From positions 105,429 to 142,034 of the forward strand of contig PKVY01000066.1 of NCBI GenBank assembly GCA_003131625.1: 36,606 nt of DNA. The letters are read 5' to 3'. The notes below the pieces were generated by a model that searched no databases, was not told the DNA's origin, and worked only from the letters and a program-made list of their open reading frames with translations. Both the position numbers and the translations under genes were made by a program. This document shows positions 25,772 to 33,377 of the stretch, piece by piece. How positions within the stretch are numbered: position 1 is the stretch's first letter; every line of letters starts with the position of its first letter. The DNA comes from Acidobacterium sp. (GTDB lineage Bacteria; Acidobacteriota; Terriglobia; Terriglobales; Acidobacteriaceae).

Positions 25772-25929
25772 CCTCCTTTCATCGGTAACGGCCTCGCAGG
25801 TCGTCTTCGCGACTTGCGAGACCGTTGGCCCGATATTCCGGACCAATTTCAGCGCAGCCGCTTTCGCACTCTGAAAGTAGGTAGTCTCAGCCTAAGTTTT
25901 CCTGATTGGGCGCGACAGATTACCGATGA
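25772..25929 (-). ncRNA. Structured leader RNA ending at the ribosome site of the 34-aa peptide
   Basis: Read on the minus strand, TCATCGGTAA (25929-25920) pairs perfectly over 10 bp with TTACCGATGA (25788-25779). The last A of that helix is the first A of AAAGGAGG. Inside lie a long hairpin (25825-25788; ACGGTCTCGCA/TGCGAGGCCGT plus GTCG/CGAC around a 6-nt loop), GGTCCG-GAATAT-CGGGCC (25832-25849), a CTTTC/GAAAG hairpin (25862-25878) and possible CCAAT/ATTGG pairing. Where arms are imperfect, most are G-U on the minus strand and A-C on the plus strand, favouring minus-strand RNA. The multi-branched, helix-closed form next to a Shine-Dalgarno is riboswitch-like. I cannot match it to a known class. 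Confidence 0.5.
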
Positions 25930-25939
25930 GCGTCGCCCG

Positions 25940-27322
25940 CTATCCCCGTTCCGCCTTCACATCAATGCCCAGTTGCAGGCACTTCTTGTAGAAGTGACTC
26001 CGCTCCAGCCCCAGCGCTTTCGCCGCATTCGTGACATGTCCCTGGCTCCGCTCGAGCTCAGCCAGCAAAGTCGCCCGCTCGAACTCCGCCACCCGCTGCG
26101 CTAAGGGACCACTCGCCGCCGCGCCCTCTGCGCCAACAACCCCGTTCTCCACCGATCCCGAACGCCGGGGCAGCGCCAGTTCCACCGTCGCTACATCCAC
26201 GCTTTCCCCCGCGAGCAGCAGCAACCGCTCCACCGCATTGCGCAGCTCGCGAATATTCCCCGGCCACGGATACTCCCGCAAAGCCTCAACCGCTTCCGCC
26301 GTGAACGGCTCCGGCTTCCAGCCGTTCTGCGCGCACACCTGCCGCACGAAATACTCCACCAGCGCCGGTATATCTTCTCGCCGCGCACGCAGCGGCGGCA
26401 GCGTGATCGGGAAAACGACGACCCGATGATACAAATCCCGGCGAAAACTCCCCGCTTCCACCATCTCCTCGAGATTCCGGTGCGTCGCCACCACCACGCG
26501 CACATCCACGGCCACCGGCTTGTCTCCGCCGATCCGCTCCACTTCCGATTCCTCCAGCACCCGCAGCAGCCGCGTCTGCATCGCCACCGGCATATCCCCA
26601 ATCTCGTCGAGGAACAGCGTCCCGTGATGCGCCTGCTCGAATTTCCCGATGTGCCGCTGCGCCGCCCCGGTGAATGCCCCCTTCTCATGCCCAAACAGCT
26701 CTGACTCGATCAGCTCCGCCGGAATCGCCGCGCAGTTCAGCGTCACGAACGGCCCCGCGGCGCGTGGGCTCTTCTCATGCAGCGTGCGCGCTACCAGCTC
26801 CTTTCCCGTCCCCGTCTCCCCGTAAATGCACACCCGCGACTCGCTGGCCGCCACGCGATCGATCTGCGCCATCACCCGCCGCATCGCCTCGCCCGTCCAC
26901 ACCAGCTCGTGTTTCCCCACGCGACGCCGCAGTTCCAGGTTCTCCGTCTCCAGCCGCTTCAGCTTCAATGCGTTCTCTACCGTCAGCAGCAGTTTGTCCG
27001 TCGAGAGCGGCTTCTCCAGGAAATCCATTGCGCCCAGCCGCGTCGCTTTCACCGCCATTTCGATGTGCGCCTGCCCCGACATCATCACCACCGGCGCGGC
27101 CACGCCGCTCGACTTCAGATCCTCCAGCAGCGCCAGCCCGTCGCGTCCCGGCATCACCACATCCGACAGAATCAGATCGAACGGCCGCGATTTCGCCAGC
27201 TCCAGCGCCTTCGCCGCGTTATCGCACACCGTCGCCTCATGTCCGGCCAGCCGAAAGGCGCGCGCCAGCGACGCCAGCGTGTTCGCCTCATCGTCGACAA
27301 TCAGAATGTCGGCTTTGCTCAT
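25940..27322 (-). CDS. Sigma-54-dependent response regulator, NtrC/NtrX-like
   Basis: 460 aa from ATG 27322; upstream in-frame residues overlap the kinase gene out of frame and are not family-like. The receiver domain (1-120) has Asp10-Asp11, phospho-acceptor Asp54 (LILSDVVMPG) and Lys104 (FLEKP). The AAA+ domain (about 140-375) has Walker A GETGTGKE (168-175), the sigma-54 contact loop GAFTGA (215-220), Walker B LFLDEIGD (236-243) and the arginine-finger region. The C-terminal Fis-type helix-turn-helix is about 415-455 (NAAKALGLERSHFYKKCLQLGI). All key residues are intact, so it should activate sigma-54 promoters when phosphorylated by the kinase encoded just upstream, whose stop overlaps by ATGA (27319-27322). 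The FYKKCLQLGI ending is closer to NtrX than NtrC. Target genes unknown. Confidence 0.94.
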   Translation of the reverse strand: MSKADILIVDDEANTLASLARAFRLAGHEATVCDNAAKALELAKSRPFDLILSDVVMPGRDGLALLEDLKSSGVAAPVVMMSGQAHIEMAVKATRLGAMDFLEKPLSTDKLLLTVENALKLKRLETENLELRRRVGKHELVWTGEAMRRVMAQIDRVAASESRVCIYGETGTGKELVARTLHEKSPRAAGPFVTLNCAAIPAELIESELFGHEKGAFTGAAQRHIGKFEQAHHGTLFLDEIGDMPVAMQTRLLRVLEESEVERIGGDKPVAVDVRVVVATHRNLEEMVEAGSFRRDLYHRVVVFPITLPPLRARREDIPALVEYFVRQVCAQNGWKPEPFTAEAVEALREYPWPGNIRELRNAVERLLLLAGESVDVATVELALPRRSGSVENGVVGAEGAAASGPLAQRVAEFERATLLAELERSQGHVTNAAKALGLERSHFYKKCLQLGIDVKAERG

Positions 27323-29091
27323 GCTTCCACGCTCTCCGCAAAGGGCAGCCCGATGACGAACCTCGCTCCGCCACCCTCCACATTCTCCACCGCAATCGTC
27401 CCGTTGTGATCGGCGATCACCGACTGCACGATGGCCAGCCCCAGTCCCGTTCCATGCTGCTTTGTCGTGTAGTAAGGAGTGAAGAGCCGCTCGCATTCCT
27501 CCGGCGTCAGCCCCGCTCCGGTGTCCGCCACCGAAATGCGCACCATCTCGCGAGCCCGGACCGCCGAAACTGTCAGCGTCCCTCCTTCCGGCATCGCGTC
27601 CATCGCGTTCAGCACCAGATTCGACAGCGCACGGTGCAACAGCTCGGAATCGCCCAGGATGGGCAGCGGCTCGGCGCTGATCGCCGTTCCCAGTTCAATA
27701 TGCTTCTCCTCGAGCGCCGGCCCATAGAGTTTCACAACGCGCCGCACCGCCTCGCGCGCATCCATTTCCAGCGCCTGCGGCTTGGGCAGCTTTGAAAAAT
27801 CGCTGAACCGCCCCACAATCGTCTTCAGATTCTCAATCTCCGCCTCAAGCGTCGCGGTGCTCTCTTTGAACACTTCGTCAAACTGCTTCTTCGGAAGCTT
27901 CTTCGCGCGCACCATGTTCTCCACGGTGATCTGCAGCGGCGTCAGCGGATTCTTCAGCTCATGCGCCAGCCGCCGCGCCAGCTCGCGCCACGCCGCTACC
28001 CGCTCCGTCTGCACCAGCCGCTCGCGCTGCTCCGCCAGCTGCCGCGTCATGTTGTTAAAACTGCGCGCCAGCGCTCCCACCTCATCCATCGTTCGAATGT
28101 CGACGCGCGTCTCCCAGTCACCCTCCGCCACCCGGCCCGCCGCCCTCGCCAGTTCCTCAATCGGACGCGAAATCCGAGCCGCAATCCAAAGACTCGCCAG
28201 CACCGCAAAAATGATCCCAAGGCCCGCGATGCCGTACGCAATGTCGCGAATGTGACGCTGCACCTCCACCATGCTCCGCCGAGAATTCGCCACCACCAGC
28301 ACCGCCAGCACATCTCCCTCCATCCCTTTCAGCGGAATCGCGGTCACGCTCATGCTGTCCTCGCTGTGGCTCGTCGGATAAACCACGCCTTCCGCATTGC
28401 GAGCATTCGACCGGGCATCATCCACCAGCGCCTGGTAGTGTTCCCCGCTGTCCGGCCCCTGCAACGGACCCGCAAAGTTATGCGCGTCAAACGGCCCGGA
28501 GACATTCTTGTAGATAAAAATCTGCGTCCCCGCCGGCACAGAAAAATCCCGCAGAAACCCGGCGTCGAGTTGCCGTCCACCCGCCACGTACAGCGGCGGA
28601 TCGGACCCGGCCACCGTGCGTACCGCAAACAACCCAACCTGTGAGCTGCCATCCGGCAAATCTTCCTGCTTCAGGAATGCGGGCTTCCCTGCCGCGGTGA
28701 TCGCCGGCTCCTTGTAGCCGAACCGCGCCGTCCATTGCAGCGACGAAATGATGCTGCCGTCGTGCGCGATCAGCTCCAGATAATCGAGCCGATACTCCTC
28801 CGCCAGCGGCACCGCGACCGTGAGATAGGGAGCGCTGTCGCCACCGTTGTTCAAATCGAACGCGATGCGCCGCAGCGTATCGCTGGCCGCCATACGATCC
28901 ACCGCCGCTGCCGTGTCGCTGGCGCGCTGGTTGAATTCGTGCTGGAACTGACCCACCAGCAGATCCGTCTGTTGCCGGTCCATGTCTTCGAAGACGTGCC
29001 CTACCCTGACCGAGCCCGTCCACCCCACCGCTGCCACCACGCCCATCACCGTCAGCGCGAGCATCAGCAGCATCTTTTGTCGAAGCGTCAC
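27319..29091 (-). CDS. Membrane sensor histidine kinase, NtrY-like
   Basis: 590 aa from GTG 29091, which overlaps the stop of the solute-binding protein gene as GTGA. TM1 is about 7-25 (MLLMLALTVMGVVAAVGW), followed by a periplasmic sensor domain of about 255 residues (35-280, Cache-like length), TM2 about 284-306 (IAYGIAGLGIIFAVLASLWIAA) and HAMP about 307-360. HisKA carries phospho-acceptor His377 (AHELKNPLTP). The ATPase has the N box NLVLNAMDAM, DTGAG (523-527) and GTGLGLA (547-553). HELKNPLTP and the layout match NtrY. Lying downstream of a secreted protein and a solute-binding protein in the same operon, its periplasmic domain may read a ligand they carry (inference). The partner regulator follows directly. 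Confidence 0.93.
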   Translation of the reverse strand: MTLRQKMLLMLALTVMGVVAAVGWTGSVRVGHVFEDMDRQQTDLLVGQFQHEFNQRASDTAAAVDRMAASDTLRRIAFDLNNGGDSAPYLTVAVPLAEEYRLDYLELIAHDGSIISSLQWTARFGYKEPAITAAGKPAFLKQEDLPDGSSQVGLFAVRTVAGSDPPLYVAGGRQLDAGFLRDFSVPAGTQIFIYKNVSGPFDAHNFAGPLQGPDSGEHYQALVDDARSNARNAEGVVYPTSHSEDSMSVTAIPLKGMEGDVLAVLVVANSRRSMVEVQRHIRDIAYGIAGLGIIFAVLASLWIAARISRPIEELARAAGRVAEGDWETRVDIRTMDEVGALARSFNNMTRQLAEQRERLVQTERVAAWRELARRLAHELKNPLTPLQITVENMVRAKKLPKKQFDEVFKESTATLEAEIENLKTIVGRFSDFSKLPKPQALEMDAREAVRRVVKLYGPALEEKHIELGTAISAEPLPILGDSELLHRALSNLVLNAMDAMPEGGTLTVSAVRAREMVRISVADTGAGLTPEECERLFTPYYTTKQHGTGLGLAIVQSVIADHNGTIAVENVEGGGARFVIGLPFAESVEA

Positions 29092-30434
29092 TTCGCGCCC
29101 TCCAGCGACGCATCGGCCAACAAAGGCTCGCCGTCGACGGAAAGCCGCAGATCGCGCACCCGCTCGCCCGCGGCCCACGCGCGCGGCAGCCACAGCAGCG
29201 GCACAGTCACCTCATTGTCCAGGACCCCGCGCTCTGCCTGCCACAACGCCGCCGCATCTGTGCCGTTCACCGTACCATTTTGCCCGAACCGCGCCAGCAT
29301 TTCGTCAAGCGCCGGGCGCGGGCTGGCCGCCTCGAGATGCACGCGCCGCAACACCAGTGCCGGCGGCTGCCGCGAACCCGCCTGCGTCACCTGTACGTTG
29401 AACCCCGCCTCATGCAGATTCAGCGCCAGTCGCGCCGCCGCCAGCTGCATAGTCGCGCCCGTGTCGTCCGCGCCCAGCATCACCAGCGAAGGGTTTGCCC
29501 CGCCGCGCAGCGCGCGCGCCCGATCCAGGTCGCGATCCGAAGGAAAGAGGAATGCATATCCGCTCAGCCCCTCCGGCAACAGACTTGCTGTCACCTCGCC
29601 CTGCTTTTGAAAGATCACGTTGTAAAGCGCTGTGCGATCCACAGCCAGCGCCACGGCCTCCCGCATCTCCCGGCTCGCAAACGCTCCATTCGGGCTCATC
29701 GTCAGCGCCAGCAAATCCACCGGCCGCGACACCAGCACATTCAAATGTTGCTGCTGGGCCTGGCGCAACAACTCTGGCGGGACCTCCACGATATCCGTCT
29801 TCCCCACGCTCAGGTCCAGCCACTGATCGCGGATCGTACGCCGTGTCCGCACTTCCACCGCATCGGCAAACGGCCTGCCCGCCCAGCAATCGTCATTCGC
29901 CACCAGGGTCAGCGCGCCATTCACAAATCCCGTCACTCGAAACGGCCCCGTTCCCACCACCGCGCCCGAAGCATCCTGGCGGCCAATTCCAAACAGCGTT
30001 TGCGCCAGTAATTCCGGCAGATCCGGAACCGGCGAATCGCTGGTGAACACCACTGAAGGCCCAACTCCGTGAACGGCGCTCCACGGACAAGCCGCTGCCG
30101 GGTGCGAACACGCATCGGTCAGCGCCGCAGCAACCGCGTCGGCGGTGAGCGCCTCGCCATCCTGAAAGTGAACGCTGGACCGAATCCAGAACTCCCAGCG
30201 ATGCTCCGCGTTCTGCGACTCCCAGCGCACAGCCAGCGCCGGCTGCGCCCCACCGCTATCGCCCACCGTCGTCAGCGTGTCCAGCACCAGCCGCCGCGCG
30301 ATGCCGTCCGGCATCTGCCACGGGTCGCCCTGCGTTTCGATGCGCAATGTGCCGCCATAATGCGGACGCGTCCTCGCCGCAGCCGAAAGCGCGGCGCAGG
30401 CCAGCACCGCGCTAATTACAAAACGCCGACCCAT
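29088..30434 (-). CDS. Family-5 solute-binding protein (peptide type), no permease nearby
   Basis: 448 aa from ATG 30434, chosen because GAGGTG lies 5 nt upstream and a signal sequence follows (MGRRFVISAVLACAALSAAA); VLAC could be a lipobox, so it may be a lipoprotein. Features of the SBP_bac_5 family: HYGGTLRIETQGDP at the mature start, the FWIRSSVHFQDGEALTADAVAAAL block ('F-DG-..-T--DV'), VVGTGPFRV and ALAVDRTALYNVIF. At 448 aa it is shorter than DppA/OppA (about 500+), and the binding lobe looks reduced. No ABC permease or ATPase gene is near. It overlaps the 419-aa gene by 23 nt upstream and the kinase by 4 nt downstream, so it is more likely a sensing partner than an importer component. 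Confidence 0.85.
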   Translation of the reverse strand: MGRRFVISAVLACAALSAAARTRPHYGGTLRIETQGDPWQMPDGIARRLVLDTLTTVGDSGGAQPALAVRWESQNAEHRWEFWIRSSVHFQDGEALTADAVAAALTDACSHPAAACPWSAVHGVGPSVVFTSDSPVPDLPELLAQTLFGIGRQDASGAVVGTGPFRVTGFVNGALTLVANDDCWAGRPFADAVEVRTRRTIRDQWLDLSVGKTDIVEVPPELLRQAQQQHLNVLVSRPVDLLALTMSPNGAFASREMREAVALAVDRTALYNVIFQKQGEVTASLLPEGLSGYAFLFPSDRDLDRARALRGGANPSLVMLGADDTGATMQLAAARLALNLHEAGFNVQVTQAGSRQPPALVLRRVHLEAASPRPALDEMLARFGQNGTVNGTDAAALWQAERGVLDNEVTVPLLWLPRAWAAGERVRDLRLSVDGEPLLADASLEGAK

Positions 30435-31671
30435 TCCACACCTCGTACCGCGCGGGCGCATCCCGGCGCACAATCACCATCGCACTCGCCCCATCTGTCG
30501 CCGCATGGATCGCCGTCACCGCTCCCTCGACAGTCAGCGGAGCGCTCACCGCCATCGCCTCTCGTCCGGCGATCTCATACGCGCGCAGGTCGTCTCCCGT
30601 CGCCGCCGCACCCGACCCCGACACCAGCACCTGCACGCCCGATCCGCATTCCGAGCGGATCACCCCAAAGTCGCTCCCCCAGTCATTCGCTCCATTCACC
30701 GGCTTCAGCACGTTATTCTCGATCAGCATCACTCTGCCATCGATGCCGTTCAGCAGCATTCCCGTTCCCGTCGGCCGCGGAATATCCGACCCCTGATAAA
30801 AAGGTGGTAGCTCCATGCCGAATCCCGGCGCCAGCACGCCGGTGAAGTAATCGCGCATCGCGTTGTAGAACGCTCTCTGCGACGCGCTCACCGGCCATGG
30901 ATCATCGCTGTCGGCGCACGCAACCGTAATCTGCGCGCCCGTCGTTGTCCCGCTGCACAGCACCCCCGGCAGATACGTATCGAACAAATGATCCTGCCGC
31001 GCAACCAGCTCCCCGCGTATGTCGCGCGGAAATGGCCGTGTGTGCGTAATCGCGAAATGCTGATCCTCGATCCAGTTCCCGCTCGCCGCCCCCGCAGGCG
31101 CAAGCACCGCCGCGTTCCGGACGTAGCTCACGATCCGCTCCGGTTCCAGCACCACCAGCCGCTGCACGCCTCCGATCGAGAACATCTGTGCGTCGAGCAC
31201 CGGATCCGGCTCCGTCATCAGCAGCGTCCGCCGCAGCGTCACGCTCGGCCCCCCGGTCGCCGCAGCCGTCGTAGCGCCCAACGTCACCGGCAGCATGGTT
31301 ACGCGCGTCTCGGTCCCCTCCACCACTTCGGCAACCCACAACCCGCCCTGCAAATTCTCCGAGAGCGTTACCCGGATCAGCGTGGCGCTCTCGCTGCCCC
31401 CGGCAACGACCCCGAATCCGCGCAGATCGCGCTCCAGCAGCTTCCGTATCCCAGGAATCTCACCGCTGGCCAGGGAAGAATCGTTCCGAATCGTCAGCTT
31501 CACCGATCCGGGCCCCGCCAGTGCCGCAATCTGCTTTGCCAGATCGCCCACCGGCTGCTCCCAGTTCGCCGCGTGCGCCGCGGGCAACAGCAACATCAGC
31601 GCCACCACCACTGGCCAGAAGCTTCGCTTGTAGATCATTCGCTGGGGCGGATTATATCCTGCGCTCTTCAT
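30412..31671 (-). CDS. Secreted protein of unknown function, first gene of sensory operon
   Basis: 419 aa. ATG 31671 is chosen for GGGAGG 7 nt upstream; ATG 31638 is an alternative closer to the signal segment (YKRSFWPVVVALMLLLPAAHA-AN). The mature protein begins with a small alpha/beta region (VGDLAKQIAALAGPGSVKLTIRNDSSL) like a nucleotide- or lipid-binding N-domain. About 150-400 is rich in short beta strands (QRLVVLEPERIVSY; MLLNGIDGRVMLIENNVLKP; ADGASAMVIV-like segments), suggesting a beta-propeller, but repeats are too divergent to count. Two or three cysteines (LCSGTTTG, VACADSD, RSECGSG) could form disulphides. I recognise no family. Its stop lies inside the start region of the solute-binding protein gene, so it is probably part of the same signalling input. 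Confidence 0.75.
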   Translation of the reverse strand: MKSAGYNPPQRMIYKRSFWPVVVALMLLLPAAHAANWEQPVGDLAKQIAALAGPGSVKLTIRNDSSLASGEIPGIRKLLERDLRGFGVVAGGSESATLIRVTLSENLQGGLWVAEVVEGTETRVTMLPVTLGATTAAATGGPSVTLRRTLLMTEPDPVLDAQMFSIGGVQRLVVLEPERIVSYVRNAAVLAPAGAASGNWIEDQHFAITHTRPFPRDIRGELVARQDHLFDTYLPGVLCSGTTTGAQITVACADSDDPWPVSASQRAFYNAMRDYFTGVLAPGFGMELPPFYQGSDIPRPTGTGMLLNGIDGRVMLIENNVLKPVNGANDWGSDFGVIRSECGSGVQVLVSGSGAAATGDDLRAYEIAGREAMAVSAPLTVEGAVTAIHAATDGASAMVIVRRDAPARYEVWNGSAFCN

Positions 31672-31697
31672 CGCTCTTCCTCCCGCACCCTCTCAAC

Positions 31698-31738
31698 AAA
31701 AACCCACCTCGGCTGCCCAGTTGTGACAACCGAGGTGG
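31698..31738 (-). terminator. Terminator (or attenuator) CCACCTCGG / CCGAGGTGG with T-tract
   Basis: Minus-strand 9-bp stem (31738-31730 with 31712-31704) and a 17-nt loop, followed by GGTTTTTG (run at 31698-31702). It ends transcription from the SPFH gene, yet lies only about 26 nt before the next start codon (31671). It could therefore control read-through into the sensory operon. A further CCCTCTC/GAGAGGG stem with a 22-nt loop is at 31751-31786. Confidence 0.75.
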
Positions 31739-31802
31739 TTAGCCGGCCGCCCCTCTCCCGAGCCTGTGCTTTACAAGCCGAGAGGGCCAGCGGAACGCCG
31801 CA

Positions 31803-33176
31803 CTAATGTCCAGCGCCTTCGGCGGCGGGCGCAGGATCATCCATCTGTTGCTGCATTTGCTGCTTCAAGGCAGAGTTGGCATCCATCCCCTTAAAAAGAT
31901 CGTTCGCGAAGAAGAACTTCCCATCCGACGGCACCATCACCATCTGGATCTTGTCCGACAGCCGCTCCGCAATAATCTTGTTGATCAGCAGCGGAGACTG
32001 GTTCAGCAGCTTCGCCTCGCTCGTCATCCGCTCCGCGTCTGCCGCCGCCGTCACCCGAATCCGATTCGCCTCCGAGTCCGCCAGCATATTGCGCCGCTGC
32101 ACCTCCGCCTTGCTGTCGATCACCTTGGCCTGCGCCTCGGCATCGGCGTTTTCGATCGTCGCCTCCTTGCGTGCTTCCGCCTCCAGCTTCGACTGCTCAA
32201 TCTGCTTCTGCTTCAGCGGCAGCGTGTACTGCATCGCGTCCGCCTCGCCCTTGGCTTCCACCACCTTCGCGTGTGCGTCGCCCTCGGCCTCCTTCACCTT
32301 CTGCGCCGCGTCCGCCTCCGCCTGCAATTCTGCAATGCGCACCTGCTTCTGCTGCATATCCGTCTGCACCGTCAGCTGATCGTCCTGTTGCTCCTTCAGC
32401 AGCAGGTCCTGCAGTCCCTTCGCGTACTCCGGCGGAAGCTGGATGTTCCGCAGCATCACTTCTTCCACCAGAATCCCGTCCGCCCCCAGCTTTTTCGTGA
32501 TCGTCCCCGCCGCCTCCGAGCGAATCTCCTCGCGTTTCACGCTGAAGATATCCCGCACCGTATACCCTGGCGTCAGCTCGCGCCACGCGCTCGCCACCAC
32601 CGCCGGGACCATCTGCGAATCCACCGGCTGGGGCAAGTGGCTCTCGATGTAGTCGAGCCGGTGCGGGTCCAACCGGTACCGCACCGTGATCGCCAGCCCA
32701 ATGTCCAGCCCCTCCTTTGACTGCACATCCAGTGGCTGCATCTCCATCGCCGTTTTCTGAACGGCCCCGGAAGGAGCCGCCGCACCTTCCACAACTCCAG
32801 CCGTGAACAGCTTGTCCCGCAGATCGAACATCTGCACGCTCTCCACCAGCGGCGTCACAAAATGCGCGCCGGAGTAGAGCGTTCCCGGCAGCGTTCCGCG
32901 CATCTGGCTCACCCGCACGCCGCCCATCCCGGCCGGAATCACCACAATGCTGTCCGCTATCAGCAGCGGCAAACAGGCAGCCACGGCCAGAGCGACCGAG
33001 GTCCGCCAGCGTACCGAACCAGGCTCCGGCATCGTCTCCGTCATTCCCTCCGCACCAGAAGCAGCCAGCTTCCGGCGATACTCGAACATCTTCCACAGGT
33101 CATACAGCGTGATGGCGAATGCGGCAGCCAGAAACAGCACTCCCGCGGCGATCAGCAGATCCTTCAGTGCAAGCAT
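31803..33176 (-). CDS. SPFH/Band 7 (prohibitin-like) membrane protein
   Basis: 457 aa. TM1 is about 4-26 (LKDLLIAAGVLFLAAAFAITL) and TM2 about 59-80 (VALAVAACLPLLIADSIVVI). The SPFH domain spans about 78-265 (IPAGMGGVRVSQMRGTLPGTLYSGAHFVTPLVESVQMFDLR; PLDVQSKEGLDIGLAITVRYRLDP; RELTPGYTVRDIFSVKREEI; VEEVMLRNIQLPPEY). Next is a long Ala/Glu/Lys coiled coil of about 265-400 (AELQAEADAAQKVKEAEGDA) and a Gln-rich tail. Prohibitin-type proteins form large rings that organise membrane domains and regulate FtsH; no FtsH or NfeD gene is adjacent. Two N-terminal spans instead of one are unusual. It is third in an apparent operon with an L,D-transpeptidase and a 60-aa protein (gap 6 nt). Confidence 0.92.
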   Translation of the reverse strand: MLALKDLLIAAGVLFLAAAFAITLYDLWKMFEYRRKLAASGAEGMTETMPEPGSVRWRTSVALAVAACLPLLIADSIVVIPAGMGGVRVSQMRGTLPGTLYSGAHFVTPLVESVQMFDLRDKLFTAGVVEGAAAPSGAVQKTAMEMQPLDVQSKEGLDIGLAITVRYRLDPHRLDYIESHLPQPVDSQMVPAVVASAWRELTPGYTVRDIFSVKREEIRSEAAGTITKKLGADGILVEEVMLRNIQLPPEYAKGLQDLLLKEQQDDQLTVQTDMQQKQVRIAELQAEADAAQKVKEAEGDAHAKVVEAKGEADAMQYTLPLKQKQIEQSKLEAEARKEATIENADAEAQAKVIDSKAEVQRRNMLADSEANRIRVTAAADAERMTSEAKLLNQSPLLINKIIAERLSDKIQMVMVPSDGKFFFANDLFKGMDANSALKQQMQQQMDDPAPAAEGAGH

Positions 33177-33182
33177 TTCCGT

Positions 33183-33365
33183 TCACCCTTCCCTTCCCAG
33201 TTCCTTCCGCTCTGTTGCCCGGCTGGTCAGCGGCTGGCGGCTGAAGAACAGCCTCACCAGCCCCCCGAACAGCATCTCCTCCACCAGCAGCCCGCACGAG
33301 ACGCTCAGCAGCATCGCCCCCACCACGCTCAGACCTTCCGCAAACAGTTCCATGGCGATCCTCAT
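33183..33365 (-). CDS. 60-aa membrane protein between L,D-transpeptidase and SPFH genes
   Basis: 60 aa from ATG 33365 (ATG 33353 is possible and has GAGG at better spacing). One hydrophobic stretch of about 35 residues (LFAEGLSVVGAMLLSVSCGLLVEEMLFGGLVRLFF) could make one long or two short spans with an acidic EE in the middle; a basic tail follows (SRQPLTSRATERKELGREG). It lies 12 nt after the upstream gene and 6 nt before the SPFH gene, so it is clearly in the operon. No family recognised. A small partner of the SPFH ring is plausible by position only. Confidence 0.7.
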   Translation of the reverse strand: MRIAMELFAEGLSVVGAMLLSVSCGLLVEEMLFGGLVRLFFSRQPLTSRATERKELGREG

Positions 33366-33377
33366 TTCCTCTCGTGC

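Noticed and set aside
25748-26104. 118-codon plus-strand frame overlapping the structured region and the regulator gene
   Set aside because: Half lies antisense to conserved Fis-domain coding sequence, no ribosome site, no protein-like pattern.
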